From NCBI GenBank assembly GCA_015501055.1, contig JADNYV010000033.1, positions 62,001 through 126,000 on the forward strand: a stretch of DNA of 64,000 nucleotides. The letters run 5' to 3'. This document shows, one piece after another, positions 44,601 through 57,021 of this stretch (position 1 is its first letter; the number at the start of each line of letters is the position of its first letter). A program made the position numbers and the translations under genes. The notes beneath the pieces were generated by a model. The model was not told where the DNA came from and did not search any database. It saw nothing but the letters and a program-made list of their open reading frames with translations. The DNA comes from Mucidula mucida. Its lineage: Eukaryota; Basidiomycota; Agaricomycetes; Agaricales; Physalacriaceae.

Positions 44601-47600
44601 CGGTCCGGCGATTTACGGTACCTGTCTTCAGGACAAATCGTATTTTTGTTGACGATGCATGATATGGAAATCATGCGATCGGCAGCTGGACTTACGTCTT
44701 CTCTTGTGTCGTACTTTGTGAACGATAGCCTCAATAGGCATCAGGGTTTGAGCGCCTGCATGGATGCGATAGCGGAGAAGGTAACTTGCATGCTTTGATG
44801 TTTGTGTTTGCTCCTGACGTCAATTCCTTTAGGTCATTCGAGGATGCGTTGGTGATTTGAATGTACAGGCTGCTCAACAGGCGCTACCGGAAGTGCTTTC
44901 TTCAGAGTTGCAGACACTCTTGATCTGTAGTACGCATCGCGTCGCCAAGGCCAGGGATGTTGCCTCCAAATTCCTGAATCGTCTCATTTCGTCATTCCCT
45001 TCGCTCATGTGCGATCCTCCACTCGTCTTCGCCATTTTGGAGGTCCTCACGCTTTTGAGACGCTCGTGCGAAAATGAATTCACGGACGAAGTACTACCAT
45101 TCTTTATATTGTCGTCATGTGTGGTACTAATATCGCCCTAGTATAACCCGGTATACGAGTACAGATCATCGCGCACCGGCATTGCTTTGGAGTTGACCGA
45201 CAGTTATAAAGTCCGAAATGAGATTCTGTCCCAACTCCATCGCAACGCGAACGGTTGGTTCGAGCTTGCGTTAGGTCGAGCACCCGTCGAATTGCAGGCC
45301 ACATTGCAGAAGTACTTGACTGTCCATCAGTCTTCGGCTGGTGTTGAAGGCGCGGAGCTGGGCGCATCTATTGCTGAGCAGTTTGGTAAAGCTGTGGGGC
45401 CTGTACAGCGACAACTCAGTGGGTTGTTCTCTACTCGTCTCATTGTTCAACATCTGATTGCGTTTAGCTTCACTCTCCGCATTATCCGGTCAGACCATGG
45501 ACCGATCCAAGATCCTTGCCAGTCAAATTGCGAGCAAGGGTTATTTCTCAGGAGAGGCTGCAGGCGTTCGTCTTGCTGGGCGGTCTGGTAAGTTGTTCTT
45601 TGTTGTGAGGCACCTTGAGTACCATCTATTCGCCAGGCGTCGATCAACTGGAAAAACTGCCGCCTGATATCGCTCCGACTAGTGAAATACAAGCCTTGAA
45701 GACAAGGCTGGCACATTCAATGGAAGGAATTCGTGGTAAGACCAGCGATCTCACGGTCCAAGACCTCAAACGTCTGCTTTTCCGATGTGCTTCTACTATC
45801 ATCTCACTTTCTGAGGTCGGACTTTCTTGTTCTCTGCTTATCCTTGACTCATTGGTTCGCAGTGCGATTACGACTTGCTCCATCACCTTGTGGCAATACC
45901 GATGGAAGTATCCACTCCAGCCGCCATTTCCACCGGTATTGAAGTCTGGACATGGGTTATCGCGGAAAAGAATGATATCGAGGTCGCTTTGATGAGCGAG
46001 CTCTTATCGTCGTGGTCAGATAGCATCCGTCAGGAGAAGGGGATATTCTCGCCCTCGTTAAAGTCAGCCTTTCATTCGTCTTTCGTCGCAGTTGCTCAAA
46101 TGCCTGTCCAGCTACGCAGATCCGTTCCTTTCGCCTGTGGGCTACAGTCCAACAGAAAAAGAGGAGATCGATCGGGAGATGGCAAGCGCTCGGAGATTAC
46201 TCACTCCGCATGCTTTGGTTCTGCAGATGCTATTCAGCCGTCTGCAGGCGGCTAGGTATCGTCGGCCAGGTGTTATGTGCCTTTTACAACATTTGGTCCT
46301 AAGGTCAGCACGCGCCCACAAGACTCTCAGGTACACATCATTTTTCAAATTCGGTCGCTTTAGGCTAATTTCAAATATCGAACTAGTACCCATCCTTTGG
46401 CACGGGAAGCAAGATTCTCTTTCTTGCTATTTGGCTTCGAGACTTTGAAGAGCTCTCATCTCGACTGTTTCTGTGAGGGAGAACTTCGCGAAGCACTGTA
46501 TACAGCTGCGTACTCTTGGTTTGCTGTTCGACCTCAGTAGGTTGTTCTCGAACATCTATGGGCTGTTCTCAATTGAGCTTCAGATGGACGTTTGGTGCCA
46601 ATCGTGTACAACTTGATGCAGACGTCAAAGTACTGTCGGAGTTCCTTTCTTACCTGCAATCTGATTCTGTCCGATCGGATTCAGTCATATCGAGTTTAGC
46701 TCCCACTCAAGCACCCTCCCGTACCTCGCGTAAGCTCGAATGCTCTTGCTTCGGATGGAGAAACTCACCCATTGCGCAGACTATTTGACCCGACTTCGCC
46801 AAATAAATCAACCTCTCAGACTGTTGGTTGATAACGAAATATACCGTCTCAATGTTTGGGCCAACCCGACCAACGAGCTTCGGCGTGGGGTGGACCATAC
46901 GGCCGGAAACGCGTCAGATGTAAGCAAGCTTACCGCGTTCTATATCTTTCTAAGCCACAAACATAGACCCCTTGGACTTCGATTATTCGCACTGCTTGGC
47001 AAATGAATCCCGCCATAGCTGTCTACTTGTGTGAACGCTTCAAACTACCCAACATCCGGTCTGAAGTCAGCAAGTTCGTTCGCTCCAATACAGTCGATGT
47101 CTTGGATGTGCCCGAAGCCGTGCCCTTCCTGGTCGAGGAGCGCTTAGATGCCTCCGTCCGCCGTGATCTAAAGGTGAGCAAAATGTCAGTTCTTCTGACA
47201 TTAACTTAACATCAGCAGCTACTCCTCCTATGGGCACCTGTACCCCCAGTCATAGCGAATACCTTTTTCGAACCCAGGTTCGGCAATGATCCAATGATCT
47301 TACAATACGCACACCGCGTCCTTGAGCAACATCCCGTGGATCTTACTTTCTTCTTCGTCCCACAAGTCGTTCAAGCCTTGCGCTATGACGAGCTTGGCTA
47401 TGTAGCTCGCTTCATCTTCGAGACCGCGAAAATATCCCAGCTTTTCTGTCATCAGATAATTTGGAATATGAAGGCGAACTGCTACAAAGACGATGGCGGT
47501 GAAATAGTAAGCGGCTGCATGCGTGGAAGATACATTTCTGACAGTATCGCAGGAGGATCCCATGAAGCCAACTCTTGATGGTATGACAGAATTAGTAGTC

Positions 47601-49095
47601 AGCTCACTCTCTGGTGAAGCGAGGGCGTTTTACGATCGCGAGTTTGGCTTCTTCCATGAAGTCACCTCAATCTCTGGAAAACTGAAACCGTACATCAAGA
47701 AGACGAAGCCGGAGAAGAAGGTAAATATGATGCATCATGCCATTGCTCAATCGCTAACGCTCAATCTAGGCGAAAATTGACGAAGAGATGGCGAAACTTG
47801 TAGTTGACGTTGGAGTCTACTTGCCGAGTAATCCTGATGGAAAAGTTGTTGACATCGATAAGAAATCAGGACGACCTCTCCAAAGTCACGCCAAGGTCTG
47901 TCTCGCTGGCGTTCTGTTGCATTTGCTCATTCCCCTTGCATAGGCACCGTTCATGGCAACCTTCAAAGTTCGCAAGGAAAAGCTCATTGTCGACATGAAT
48001 CCCGATTCGCTTCTTGATGGGGAGGGCGGGGTTTCCACCCGTGCCGAGTACGATGTCTGGCAACAAGCTATCTTCAAGGTTGGTGACGACTGTCGACAGG
48101 ACGTGCTGGCGCTCCAGATCATCGCTATGTTCAAGAACATCTTCATGAGCGTTGGGTTGACCCTGTATCTGTACCCTTATCGCGTCACTGCTACGGCGCC
48201 TGGTGTGAGTCTTCGAATTGTGTTCTCACTGTCTTAAGTAACTCGAGTGCGGTAGTGCGGTGTCATTGACGTCGTTCCTAATGCAACATCGCGAGACGAG
48301 ATGGGTCGTGCGAAAGTCAACGATTTGCTAGACTTCTTTGTGGCGAAGTACGGAGGGCAGGACACCATAGCCTTCCAGAAGGCCCGAATGAACTTCATCT
48401 CGTCCATGGCTGCGTACTCTGTTGTATGTTATATCCTGCAGATCAAAGATCGACACAACGGCAACATCATGATCGACGGGGAAGGTCATATCGTGCACAT
48501 TGGTAAATGGCAACGTTTTGAAAAGACAACACGCTGACGTTGCGAACAGATTTTGGTTTTTTGTTTGACATAGATAAGTGTCTCTACTTTTCCTCGGATC
48601 TTCGACTTAGCTAATGAGGCGTTCTGCTTTTCTCTACGTCCCGGCGTAAGCCTCATTATTCCTGACATGCTTTCCTTGCTCATTTTTGTCAGGGTGTCAA
48701 ATTCGAAGCGCACTCCTTCAAGCTGAACCATGAGATGGTTGTTCTTATGGGCGGTCGAAACTCACAAGGCTACCAGCTGTTCCACACCTTACTGTTAAAG
48801 CTTTCTTGCGATCCGTCCTCATGCTGAACAACTAGTCAACACAGTTCAGCTCATGTTGGACACTGGGTTTCCTTCGTTCAAGGGCGAGGGACAATCAAAC
48901 GACTGAAGGATCGTTTCGCTTAGGAGTGAATGAACGTCAGGCTGCCGAGCATATGATGGCCATCATCAAGAACGCTCACGAAAACGTGAGGAGTACGGTA
49001 TATGATGAATTCCAACGTGTAAGATGTTTCGCACTGACAGTCATTCCTGTGTACTGAACTGCTTTTAGTTCCAAAACGGCATACCCTACAAGTAA
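41700..49095 (+). CDS. STT4: Phosphatidylinositol 4-kinase III alpha (STT4)
   Basis: Makes PI4P at the plasma membrane in a complex with Efr3 and Ypp1/TTC7. The first coding exon is 8 nt (41700-41707), then LELNIHQRILSDIASS, the typical N-terminus. A long helical solenoid spans about 42-46.5 kb; the PIK/lipid-kinase-unique domain includes MNPAIAVYLCERFKLP and LEQHPVDLTFFFVPQVVQAL. The kinase domain reads APFMATFKVRKEK, IFKVGDDCRQDVLALQII, ILQIKDRHNGNIMIDG (catalytic loop) and HIDFGFLFDIGPGGVKFEAH. DFG/GPGG is reached only through an AT..AC intron and an 8-nt exon. The C-terminal lobe (LVNTVQLMLDTGFPSFKG, NERQAAEHMM, NGIPYK) is all present but in shifting frames because of four -1 deletions between 48783 and 48921. 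Confidence 0.9.
48574..48637 (+). other. STT4: Candidate AT..AC intron in STT4
   Basis: A 64-nt segment starting ATAAGT and ending TCTCTAC, with a CTAAT branch-like site near 48611 and a pyrimidine tract before AC. The donor resembles the U2 consensus with A for G at +1 and not the U12 donor ATATCC. Removal gives G|GT CCC GGC, the GPG of GPGG. No GT..AG choice that I tried keeps the frame. Confidence 0.7.
48638..48645 (+). other. STT4: 8-nt micro-exon of STT4
   Basis: Exon GTCCCGGC sits between the AT..AC intron and a normal 47-nt intron (48646-48692, GTAAGC..CAG). It encodes the end of the first Gly, Pro and Gly of the GPGG segment that follows DFGFLFDI. Confidence 0.7.
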
Positions 49096-49298
49096 GGTTT
49101 AAGTGGGGCTTTTATGTATAATCTTTCGGATGCGTATTCACGATGTGGAATATATTTACACTAAACATGTTATGCCTGCACGACGCGTTATGTATGGATG
49201 TTTGTCAACGCCGTGCCCGACCACTATTTAGCTTGTACTTGTTTGGAAGTGCTGTTTTTTTCACCTACCACGACTTTCGTGGTCTGCGTTCCGATGCC

Positions 49299-49851
49299 AT
49301 GTCCGTAGCGACACCCACTCTCTTGCCCCGACCTGCGCGATTCCCTCATCTGCTTCCACCTGCGCCGCGAGTCCTTCCTCAGCCTCTCAAAAGGCGAACT
49401 AGCTATGGTCACCTCAACGCTACGCGAAATCTCCAGAAGGAGCTCGACGACTTGAGCGAGGAGGAGGTCGACCTGGAGAACAGGTACTTGAGTTCTCTCT
49501 TGACCGTTCCTTTCCTGGTTCTTATCATATCTTTTTTTCTTCTTCCGCAGAACACCGCTATTCACAACCGAGGCTTTTCGTATCTCGTACCCATCGGGCG
49601 CAGTCTGACTCAGAAGGAGGAGAAGGCTGATGTACGTTTGTCTGGGCGGTCTGTGGCACCTTTATTGACGACGTGTGCAGGCAGGCGAGGACGATGATGG
49701 CGATGATGGGCCCGGCGATACCGACGAGTCTACCAATGAGGGTGAAGACGACGACGACGATGATGATGATGACGACGACGAAGATGACGACGATATGGAC
49801 GCTGAGTTGGAGGACCTCGATGCTGATGTCCCGGAGGATGTTGACATGTAA
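49299..49851 (+). CDS. APC15: Anaphase-promoting complex subunit 15
   Basis: Small APC/C subunit (Mnd2 in yeast) that supports mitotic checkpoint complex turnover. Start MSVATPTLLPRPARFP, a proline-rich N-terminus, then LQKELDDLSEEE. The diagnostic part is FSYLVPIGRSLTQKEEK followed by a very long Asp/Glu tail, as in human APC15 (LVPIGK then acidic). The intron after GAG GAG GAG (donor GTCGAC at 49467, acceptor 49550, 84 nt) keeps the frame; the nearer GTACTT donor at 49484 would shift it. A second intron precedes AGEDDDGDDG. A trinucleotide run of GAC/GAT (about 49748-49796) encodes the poly-Asp tail and may vary in length. Ends at TAA 49849. Confidence 0.75.
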
Positions 49852-50488
49852 TTGGTAAGTTTTCGTCTATTCTCTTTCAATGACCTTCGTCCTAATTCCT
49901 TTTCAAGGCCTGTCTCTCGGTTGCTTCGTGTCACTATACTCAACCAGGTAAGCAGCACCTCCATGGTTCTCTTATGATGAAACTAGTTACGGATGTTGAG
50001 TCAAAGACTCGCTGTCCGAGAGCGCATAAAACCATGTGGATCTTTCCGTTGCCTTCCTTCTGATCTCCCCAGTCTAGTCTCTGAACGTTATGCTAACACA
50101 TTTCTCAGCCTTTCGCTCAAGCTCGACTCTGGAGTAACGGCGCGATGTTCTTTACGCGCACTAGTCACTGAACTACATGCACTGAAATGTGTTTACTCCC
50201 GCAGTCGTTGGCATTTACTTTGGTGTTTCGGTTGCCAGTGGGCAGCAACGTTCCTGCTCTCATTTATTTGTATCATGTTAATTGTACGCCTACATGTATC
50301 CCTAGTCAAATGTACGTCCCTATGTGGGGACTAACCTGAAGTGTGTCGCTCAGAGCGTTGGGTGTAAACATTGTATCCGGGAATCGCTTTTGCTTCATGA
50401 CAAGACTTGAATTTGGCATCCATGCCGTTGACAGTGATGGCTCCCGATGTCCACAATCAAATTTGCAGCGCCTGTTTGTCTTTACCGT
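49852..50488. other. Intergenic
   Basis: APC15 3' region and DPB4-B promoter. A 113-codon plus ORF at 49993-50334 has no support. No TATA box seen near 50489. Confidence 0.4.
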
Positions 50489-51292
50489 ATGCCACGCAAG
50501 AGCCAGGAAGCGATGATGACTGTTGCTGGATCTGTCTCTGCTTCTGCTCAACAAGGGCTCGTTACTGAAGGCATTGAAAACTTCGAGCTCCCGCAGAGCT
50601 TGGTGACGAGCATTGCGAGGTCTGCGGTATGTTGATAACCACGGAGGTGACGAGTGCACGCTGGCTAACGATGTGTGCAGCTCCCTCCCAAGGCTAGATT
50701 ATCACGAGACACTGTACTTGCTCTGTTAAAGGGCTCTACGGCTTTTGTCTCAACACTAGGTGAGCTATCCGCGCGTCTACACATTAAATTGTCATTAATT
50801 TCGAACGACAGCTGGATCGCAAGTTATTTCTTTCTTTGCATTGAAGCCGTCATGCTGACGAAGAACAGGGCACACGACATCGCGGTGGCGAAGCAGCACA
50901 AGAGCATCACAGGGACAGATGTTCTCAAGGCACTCGAAACTCTGGGTCTTGGCGATATGGTAGAAAATATCCAGGTTGAACTGCAGGGTGCGCTTTTGGA
51001 CAATGCCTCGTCCGTTTCTGTTTTTTTCTCATTGTGTTTATTAGCATACCGCGAACAAGCGAAGGCGCAACCGGCGAGTTCTAGTCGGCAGGGATCCGTC
51101 GGAGCCTCTGTGTCTGCGCCCTTGCCTTCTATTCGCATAAAACCGCCTCGGCCGGCAACTCAAGAGGAGAATGAGGATGCCGCGCAACAGTGGGACGCAC
51201 ATCTTAAAATGTACAATCGTAAAGGAAAGGCGCCTGCCACGTCTGCATCCTCACCTCGAGACTCGGATGTCCAGATGTCGTCTGAGGCATGA
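50489..51292 (+). CDS. Histone-fold protein DPB4/POLE3-like, paralog B without acidic tail
   Basis: Second DPB4-type gene in the window. Start MPRKSQEAMMTVAGSV (50489). The fold reads ENFELPQSLVTSIARSA, LPPKARLSRDTVLALL, GSTAFVSTLAGSAHDIA and KQHKSITGTDVLKALETLGL, close to paralog A throughout. Intron positions are the same as in A, including a 7-nt exon (50812-50818) and a GC..AG intron (50819-50868). After the fold it differs: a Ser/Pro-rich stretch, IRIKPPRPATQEENEDAAQQ and a basic segment, with no Asp/Glu tail, ending at TGA 51290. This suggests separate partner complexes for A and B, for example replicative polymerase against chromatin remodeller, but the sequence does not show which. 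Confidence 0.85.
50812..50818 (+). other. 7-nt micro-exon of DPB4 paralog B with downstream GC..AG intron
   Basis: Exon CTGGATC lies between intron 50760-50811 (GTGAGC..CAG) and intron 50819-50868 (GCAAGT..CAG). It gives TLAGSAHDI, homologous codon by codon to the micro-exon of paralog A. Confidence 0.8.
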
Positions 51293-52041
51293 AGATTTCA
51301 ACAGGGGAGTTGATTGCTCGTCGTTTGTGTGGTCTCTGAATTCCAGATTCAATGGACTATCTAGCTTTTTTGCTTTTATCGCTTTCGTGCTATGTAAATG
51401 CTCGCATTTTGTTCAATAGATCATCCATCTTCTGATTACGCTAGGACCCAATTACCTCGTATCTACGCCTATGATTTGGTATTTTTGGGTGATGCTTTCT
51501 AGTATACGTGTTCGGTACTGCGGGTATGAGCCAGCTTAAAGTCCTAATCATTCACTTGTACTTAATTGTTTTGGGGTTACAAGTCAGTCACAGGGGAGGC
51601 CAGTTTCGCCCTCGCTGTTTAGTGATGGAGATAGTACTCGTGCTACGAAGTCATTCAATGAGGCCGAAACGTTCCTCTCGCGTCATCCTCTTCAATCAAC
51701 CGCCACACTTACTGTTAGCTCTTTCGCGCTATTTTGGTATACAGTCAACGGATGATTTGTCTGTGTCAATACATCCACTATCACACTGAAGTCTACAGTG
51801 CTGTCAATATATCGAATACTAGAATCCAAACGCAGTAAGGCGAAGCGCGTCAAGGAGTCTCGGTCATGTGATGCGAGAGTATGTTTAGATACCGGTCCGA
51901 AGCAGCCGGTATGTTCTCGTCTTTGACCGCCACAGCCAAACCACAGCATCTCTATTGGGAACGAAGAATAATTGGTGCGCATATCCCTTAACAATCAACC
52001 TATACACTGATTAATCTTAGAAAGCAAAAGCAAAACCTATT
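51293..52041. other. Intergenic
   Basis: DPB4-B 3' region and the F-box upstream region. Short ORFs only. Confidence 0.4.
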
Positions 52042-53405
52042 ATGTCACATACCAGCAGTGACGCGAATATCCAGACGGAGGACACAAAACAAGGCGTTGC
52101 CGCTAGTGCATCATCTAAGGGCACATTAATGAAACCGCTCGCTTTAGCGAAATCCTCAAGTGCTGATCCAGGACTTTCACTCGAGCTGTTGAACCTCGTT
52201 ATTCGGAATCTCATCCATATCGACGCTCAATCCCTCGGACGTTTGGCGCTGGCATCCCGGCTGTTTGCAGCCCTTACTCGGTCGTACAGACTGGGTCTCT
52301 TGATATTGACAAACGACCTTGACTGCTACGATTACATGGCTTTCTGCGAAACAACGGCCCCAGATGCTCCAAGCCTTGTGCGGGAACTGCATCTCGAGCA
52401 GTTTTGCCTGCTCGATGACGTAAATCAATCCCCTACGACAAAGATTGTCCCCATCGCTACAGACGTGCGTTCCTTATCCCTCAGAGGGGATGCTTGGGGC
52501 AATCTTCTCGTGCCTGGGATGATCTGCACAGCACGCATTGATACCCTTACGCTGTGCCAGGAGTTCTTCACAACTATGGCTGAAATGGAGGGATTTTTCG
52601 GGAATATGCCCAGTCTCAAGACAGTTGTACTGAAGGACGAGGTAGGCATCCAGGAGAGCTTTGACGCGCCGTCGGGTGGCGCAATCAAAGAAGGTTCAGA
52701 AATTTCGGAGCTGCGTCTCGTGAAGCTTTACAACAGTGGAGAATTCATGGAGCATGTCATTACTCATGCAACTCCTTTCTCTCTTCGAAACATCAAACGT
52801 CTCCATATTCATTGTATCAATCATGGGTTGGAGAACTTCCTGTACAAGGTGTTCCAAATCCCAGGCGACATGGAGGAGTTGGTTCTCACGCGACCTAAAC
52901 CATGTAGGGTATGCAAATTTCCTGTTCGTCGTGATACTCACTGCTTTCAGTGTTTGGTTTTCGTAGGCATCTCCATGTTATGGATTTGACGACATGGAAG
53001 AAAATGAGGAAGAGGAAGACCAAATCATGGACCCCATCAGCGACGCACTGGGTACGGCACGCCAATGTTGAGGTGCCTCGAATGTGGGGTCTGCCCAGCA
53101 GATCTATTTCGCCGCCGCAATTTCAGTCCGCTTCGTCCTCTCCAGGTATCCGCTTAAAATTACTCCAATTCGACTTAATCAGCGGCGACGACAACACTGA
53201 TGATTACTTTTCCGACTCCACCGCCGAGGATTCCGACTCCACCGACGATCCCGCGCCCACCCGCCTTCTACGATGGCTTACGTCTTGCTTTTCTCAATTC
53301 CACTCACCTCTCTCGATCGGGACGATCAAAATAAACATTTCCGTGGATGATGACGAGGTCATTTACTTTGTCAACGACACTTTGTGGAGGGAGTGGGATG
53401 CGTAG
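52042..53405 (+). CDS. F-box-like protein with unresolved 3' exons
   Basis: A long first exon starts MSHTSSDANIQTEDTKQG. The F-box-like segment is PGLSLELLNLVIRNLIHIDA then SLGRLALASRLFAALT, followed by LRR-like strands (VRSLSLRGDAWGNLLVPG, LKTVVLKDEVG, IKRLHIHCINHGL). A plausible intron at 52910 (GTATGC..TCGTAG) leads to ASPCYGFDDMEENEEEE. Later exons are ambiguous; a frame with DDNTDDYFSDSTAEDSDSTD and INISVDDDEVIYFVND ends at TAG 53403. The same frame stays open after that stop to 53630 with protein-like sequence, so the stop may be a mutation. Probable SCF adaptor by domain only. Confidence 0.6.
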
Positions 53406-53630
53406 CTCGCGAGATTTGAGAGCGGCCCACCAGATGTGCATATTGATGTGAAGTCTGTTGTATGCGAGGCGGAGGTGGAGGATCAGGGAGAGGATGGAGT
53501 GCCGGTTATCATGGGGGTCCGTGAAGAAGCGCTGCAAAATCTGAGGTGGTGTATCGAGCGCAACATGATACACGTTGAAACAGCGGGCGGTCTGCACATT
53601 TCAACGGCGGTATGCGTAGAGGATGCTTGA

Positions 53631-55008
53631 TGTCGACATCGTGAAGGACGTAGAGGGCTTGTCGGATCAGTGTTTCCAGTCAACCTCCGCACCCATCGTC
53701 CCCGCATTTGGTGGACTTGCCAGGCCGTTTACGGGATCCTGCTCTTGACTCGGAGGGACTTCTCGCATCAGTACTACACTATCTTGAAACTCCCACGTAT
53801 GTACAGGTTTTGGTAAACGGAAGGCTTCCGTGTTTATACACATAAATGCTCCAGTCAATCTGACGATTCCTCTCGTTTGGGCGCTGGCGCGTAGACGGAT
53901 CTCAAATTGTGATATACCACCGATGTTTTTTTTTTGTCCAGACTGAGACGTCAACATCTTGACTCGTGAGAATGCCATTGGCTCTGTCCCACTTGTTCTG
54001 ATTTAATCTGTCCCTATATGCATCGAGAAGAAGCCATACAAAATCTCCGGCCATTCTTTCCATCCTAGACAAAACGGCGACATATCAACCGTCTTGCGTG
54101 TGGCGCAGGCAAGTATATAGACTTTGAGGGGACTAGAGGTCATACTACTACCACCAGAAAGAGACATACTAAACCTCCATCGCTTCCAAATTGCGGGTAC
54201 TCCGTCGGCGCGCCAGAGTCCTCTCTAATTCCACAGTCACAGTGATGGAAAATCGTGGCGACCCCCCACCGAGAGCGAATGTCCCCATCACAAATAAAAC
54301 GGACACTCGAACACGGCAATACGACATGTACAACAGGATCGCTTACTATTTTGCCCGATTATCCCTTCAATTCAGTTCGAAAGCCCAAGGTAATCATACT
54401 GCGTTATTTCTCTGTTGCGTGCGCCATCTTTCTCAATAACAAAGTTGGCCTAATATCCCCTTACATTCTCATATCGGCTATCTAACGAGGTCTGAGTGGA
54501 GTTTCCTCCAATGTGGCGCAATTAAACGTCCCCAAAATGGGTAGTAACGCGACTTGACTACCATCAGATCACGTCGGGCGCTGTCCTAGGCACCGAAGAC
54601 GCTTGACATCGCCGCTCGGGGACATAATCCTAAGCTCCGTTATCGATATTTAAAATCTGTAGCATCGGTTCCCGGCGAGGTCTTGGATATAATAACGTAC
54701 TTGGGAAGTTGAACGCGCTCTCGCATGGGGCTACATACAGTCTGTCAAAGGCGCTCAATCAGTCTGCGGTGAGAAAAAGCTCGTACGCCCAGAAATCCTT
54801 CTCCCAATGGGCATAGATTACAGCGAGCATCATCGGCTGCATAACGAGCGTGGACCGTGGCCAATTTTTTGGCTCTGATATACGGGCCTTGACTTGCACC
54901 GAAAACACCCTGAAGCCAACTATAGTGTCCCACATTCAGATAACGATAATACAATACAATGTGGTAATCACTGCTATGATGTCTACTAGTCGACAACTTG
55001 GTGAGCGT
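53631..55008. other. Intergenic, 1.4 kb
   Basis: A 103-codon minus ORF (53667-53978, RGIVRLTGAFMCINTEAFRL) is protein-like but unrecognised. The rest shows nothing I can name. Confidence 0.35.
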
Positions 55009-56404
<1,396 letters not shown>

Positions 56405-56457
56405 ACCGTGACGGTGAGAGGCAAGCTGCCGGCAAATGCGCTTGGCACTTGACCGTC
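56405..56457. promoter_or_regulatory. 53-bp divergent promoter of glutaminyl cyclase and TRS23
   Basis: Opposing start codons 53 bp apart, the shortest shared upstream region in the window. No TATA box. Transcription of each gene probably starts inside or at the edge of the other's 5' end. Confidence 0.45.
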
Positions 56458-57021
56458 ATGGCGATCTTCGGTCTCTGGGTTCGTAGCTGCCGTCGTCGGC
56501 CACGATGTCGAGTGAATTCTGACTGTTCTCTAGGTTATCAATAAGGCTGGTGGACTTGTCTATCATCGCAACTTCGCAGGTGAGCGCGCGCCGTGGACCC
56601 TGGTGGTAAAATACTCAACTTGTGTAACAGATGGCCTGGCGCAACTGACGTCCAACGAATATCTCGTTCTTGCCGGAACCCTCCACGGAATTCATGCCAT
56701 TACTAGCCGCTTATCGCCCATGGGGTCCAGCTCTGGCGCCCAGGTCATCGAAGGCGAATCGTTCAAGATGACCATTCTCCTTACGGCCACAGGTCTGCCC
56801 CAACCGACTGCCGCCGCCTGTTTTCTTACAATCTCTCAGGGACTAAATTCGTGCTTCTTACTTCCTTAGCCGAGTCCAGTGCGGAGGCGACACTGCAAAA
56901 GGTTTACGAAACTTACTCTGACGCGGTGATGAAGAATCCCTTCCATACTCCAGAGATGCCAATTCGTAGCGAGGTTTTTGATGTCAGGATCGCAGCACTG
57001 ATAGGGAGTGGCCAGAGTTGA
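56458..57021 (+). CDS. TRS23: TRAPP complex subunit 4 (Trs23)
   Basis: Core subunit of the TRAPP tether and Ypt1/Rab1 exchange factor at the ER-Golgi interface. The first exon encodes MAIFGLW; an intron (GTTCGT..CTAG) leads to [16 protein letters not shown]. Then come [38 protein letters not shown], and an exon [20 protein letters not shown], the sedlin/longin-like fold. It ends [17 protein letters not shown], stop at 57019. About 140 residues, complete for the fungal form without a PDZ-like insert. Confidence 0.93.

Noticed and set aside
46918..46990. Apparent frame break in STT4 before NPAIAV
   Set aside because: A GTAAGC..TAG intron gives TPWTSIIRTAWQMNPAIAV in frame.
49467..49560. Apparent -1 frameshift in APC15
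   Set aside because: Using donor GTCGAC at 49467 instead of GTACTT at 49484 makes the intron 84 nt and restores the frame, so no error is needed.
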